Part shown: piece by piece, positions 63,794-64,000 of the stretch
Layout: each line of letters begins with the position of its first letter
How positions within the stretch are numbered: position 1 is the stretch's first letter
Source of the DNA: Bog-473 sp963791995
Lineage (GTDB): Bacteria > Actinomycetota > Acidimicrobiia > Acidimicrobiales > RAAP-2
NCBI GenBank assembly: GCA_963791995.1
Contig: CAWBUQ010000004.1
Span: 124,001-188,000 of the forward strand
DNA: 64,000 nucleotides
Reading direction: 5' to 3'
Notes under the pieces: generated by a model
Databases searched by the model: none
Told to the model about the DNA's origin: nothing
Seen by the model: the letters and a program-made list of their open reading frames with translations, nothing else
Translations under genes and position numbers: made by a program

Positions 63794-64000
63794 ATGCCGA
63801 AGCTGCAGCCCCTCGATGACCGGATCGTCGTCCGTCCCGGCGAGTCCGAGGAGACCACCGCTTCTGGTCTGGTCATCCCCGACACCGCCAAGGAGAAGCC
63901 CCAGCAGGGTGAGGTGATCGCCGTGGGCCCGGGCCGTCGCTCCGAGGACACGGGCGAGCTGATCCCCGTCGACGTCGCCGTGGGCGACACCGTCGTCTAC
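63794..64000 (+). CDS. groES: Co-chaperonin GroES (3' end outside window)
   Basis: The first 69 codons: MPKLQPLDDRIVVRPGESEE, TASGLVIPDTAKEKPQQGEV and IAVGPGRRSEDTGELIPVDV. The mobile loop (ETTASGLVIP) that binds GroEL is intact. RBS AAGGAGG (63777-63783). GroES caps GroEL in protein folding; groEL is probably next, outside the window. Preceded by promoter and CIRCE. Confidence 0.97.
   Translation, partial: MPKLQPLDDRIVVRPGESEETTASGLVIPDTAKEKPQQGEVIAVGPGRRSEDTGELIPVDVAVGDTVVY

Overview
The window is a high-GC (roughly 70%) actinobacterial chromosome segment. The actinobacterial-type str, S10-spc and alpha ribosomal gene order, a zinc-binding uS14, many GTG starts, a fused NAD(P)HX epimerase/dehydratase and ethylmalonyl-CoA pathway genes fit an Acidimicrobiia-like actinobacterium. 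That assignment is inference, not a database match. No rRNA, tRNA, insertion sequence or CRISPR array was recognised.

Layout. 1-2.8 kb: the end of a CysN-CysC sulfate-activation fusion, then a membrane-anchored beta-propeller protein with a 21-bp tandem repeat. 2.8-15 kb: acyl-CoA metabolism (methylmalonyl/ethylmalonyl-CoA epimerase, crotonyl-CoA carboxylase/reductase, thiolase, 3-hydroxybutyryl-CoA dehydrogenase, ethylmalonyl-CoA mutase, acyl-CoA carboxylase), interspersed with SixA phosphatase, aspartate kinase, two cyclophilins and a peptidase S51 homologue. 15.2-22.6 kb: a tightly coupled branched-chain-type ABC transporter operon (two ATPases, two unrecognised surface/membrane proteins, a lipoprotein binding protein and a fused LivH-LivM permease). 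22.6-27.4 kb: rpsL-rpsG-fusA-tuf-rpsJ. 27.6-40.7 kb: rplC through rplO, secY, adk, map. 40.7-42.9 kb: three genes (FUSC-like, VOC, small membrane protein) that split the ribosomal cluster. 43.1-48.3 kb: infA-rpmJ-rpsM-rpsK-rpsD-rpoA-rplQ-truA and rplM-rpsI. 48.3-57 kb: cell-wall and tRNA-modification genes glmM, glmS, acpS, nnr, alr, udg, tsaE, tsaB, rimI. 57-63.5 kb: an aldo/keto reductase, a glycosyltransferase/GH13 pair and three tandem secreted paralogues. 63.7 kb to the end: promoter, CIRCE operator and the start of groES.

Sequence quality strongly affects how the window reads. About seventeen apparent one-base indels break genes, including essential ones (secY twice, rplW, rplV, tsaE). 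Each is repaired by one base, and several lie in short G or C runs, so I treat them as probable sequence errors and annotate the intact gene spans.

The most interesting biology is: the two uncharacterised proteins translationally embedded in the ABC transporter operon; long charged extensions on five ribosomal proteins encoded in a row (uL4, uL22, uS3, uL29, uS17); a 15-bp stem-loop ahead of rplC; an apparent CTG start for infA; and the tandem secreted paralogues beside groES.
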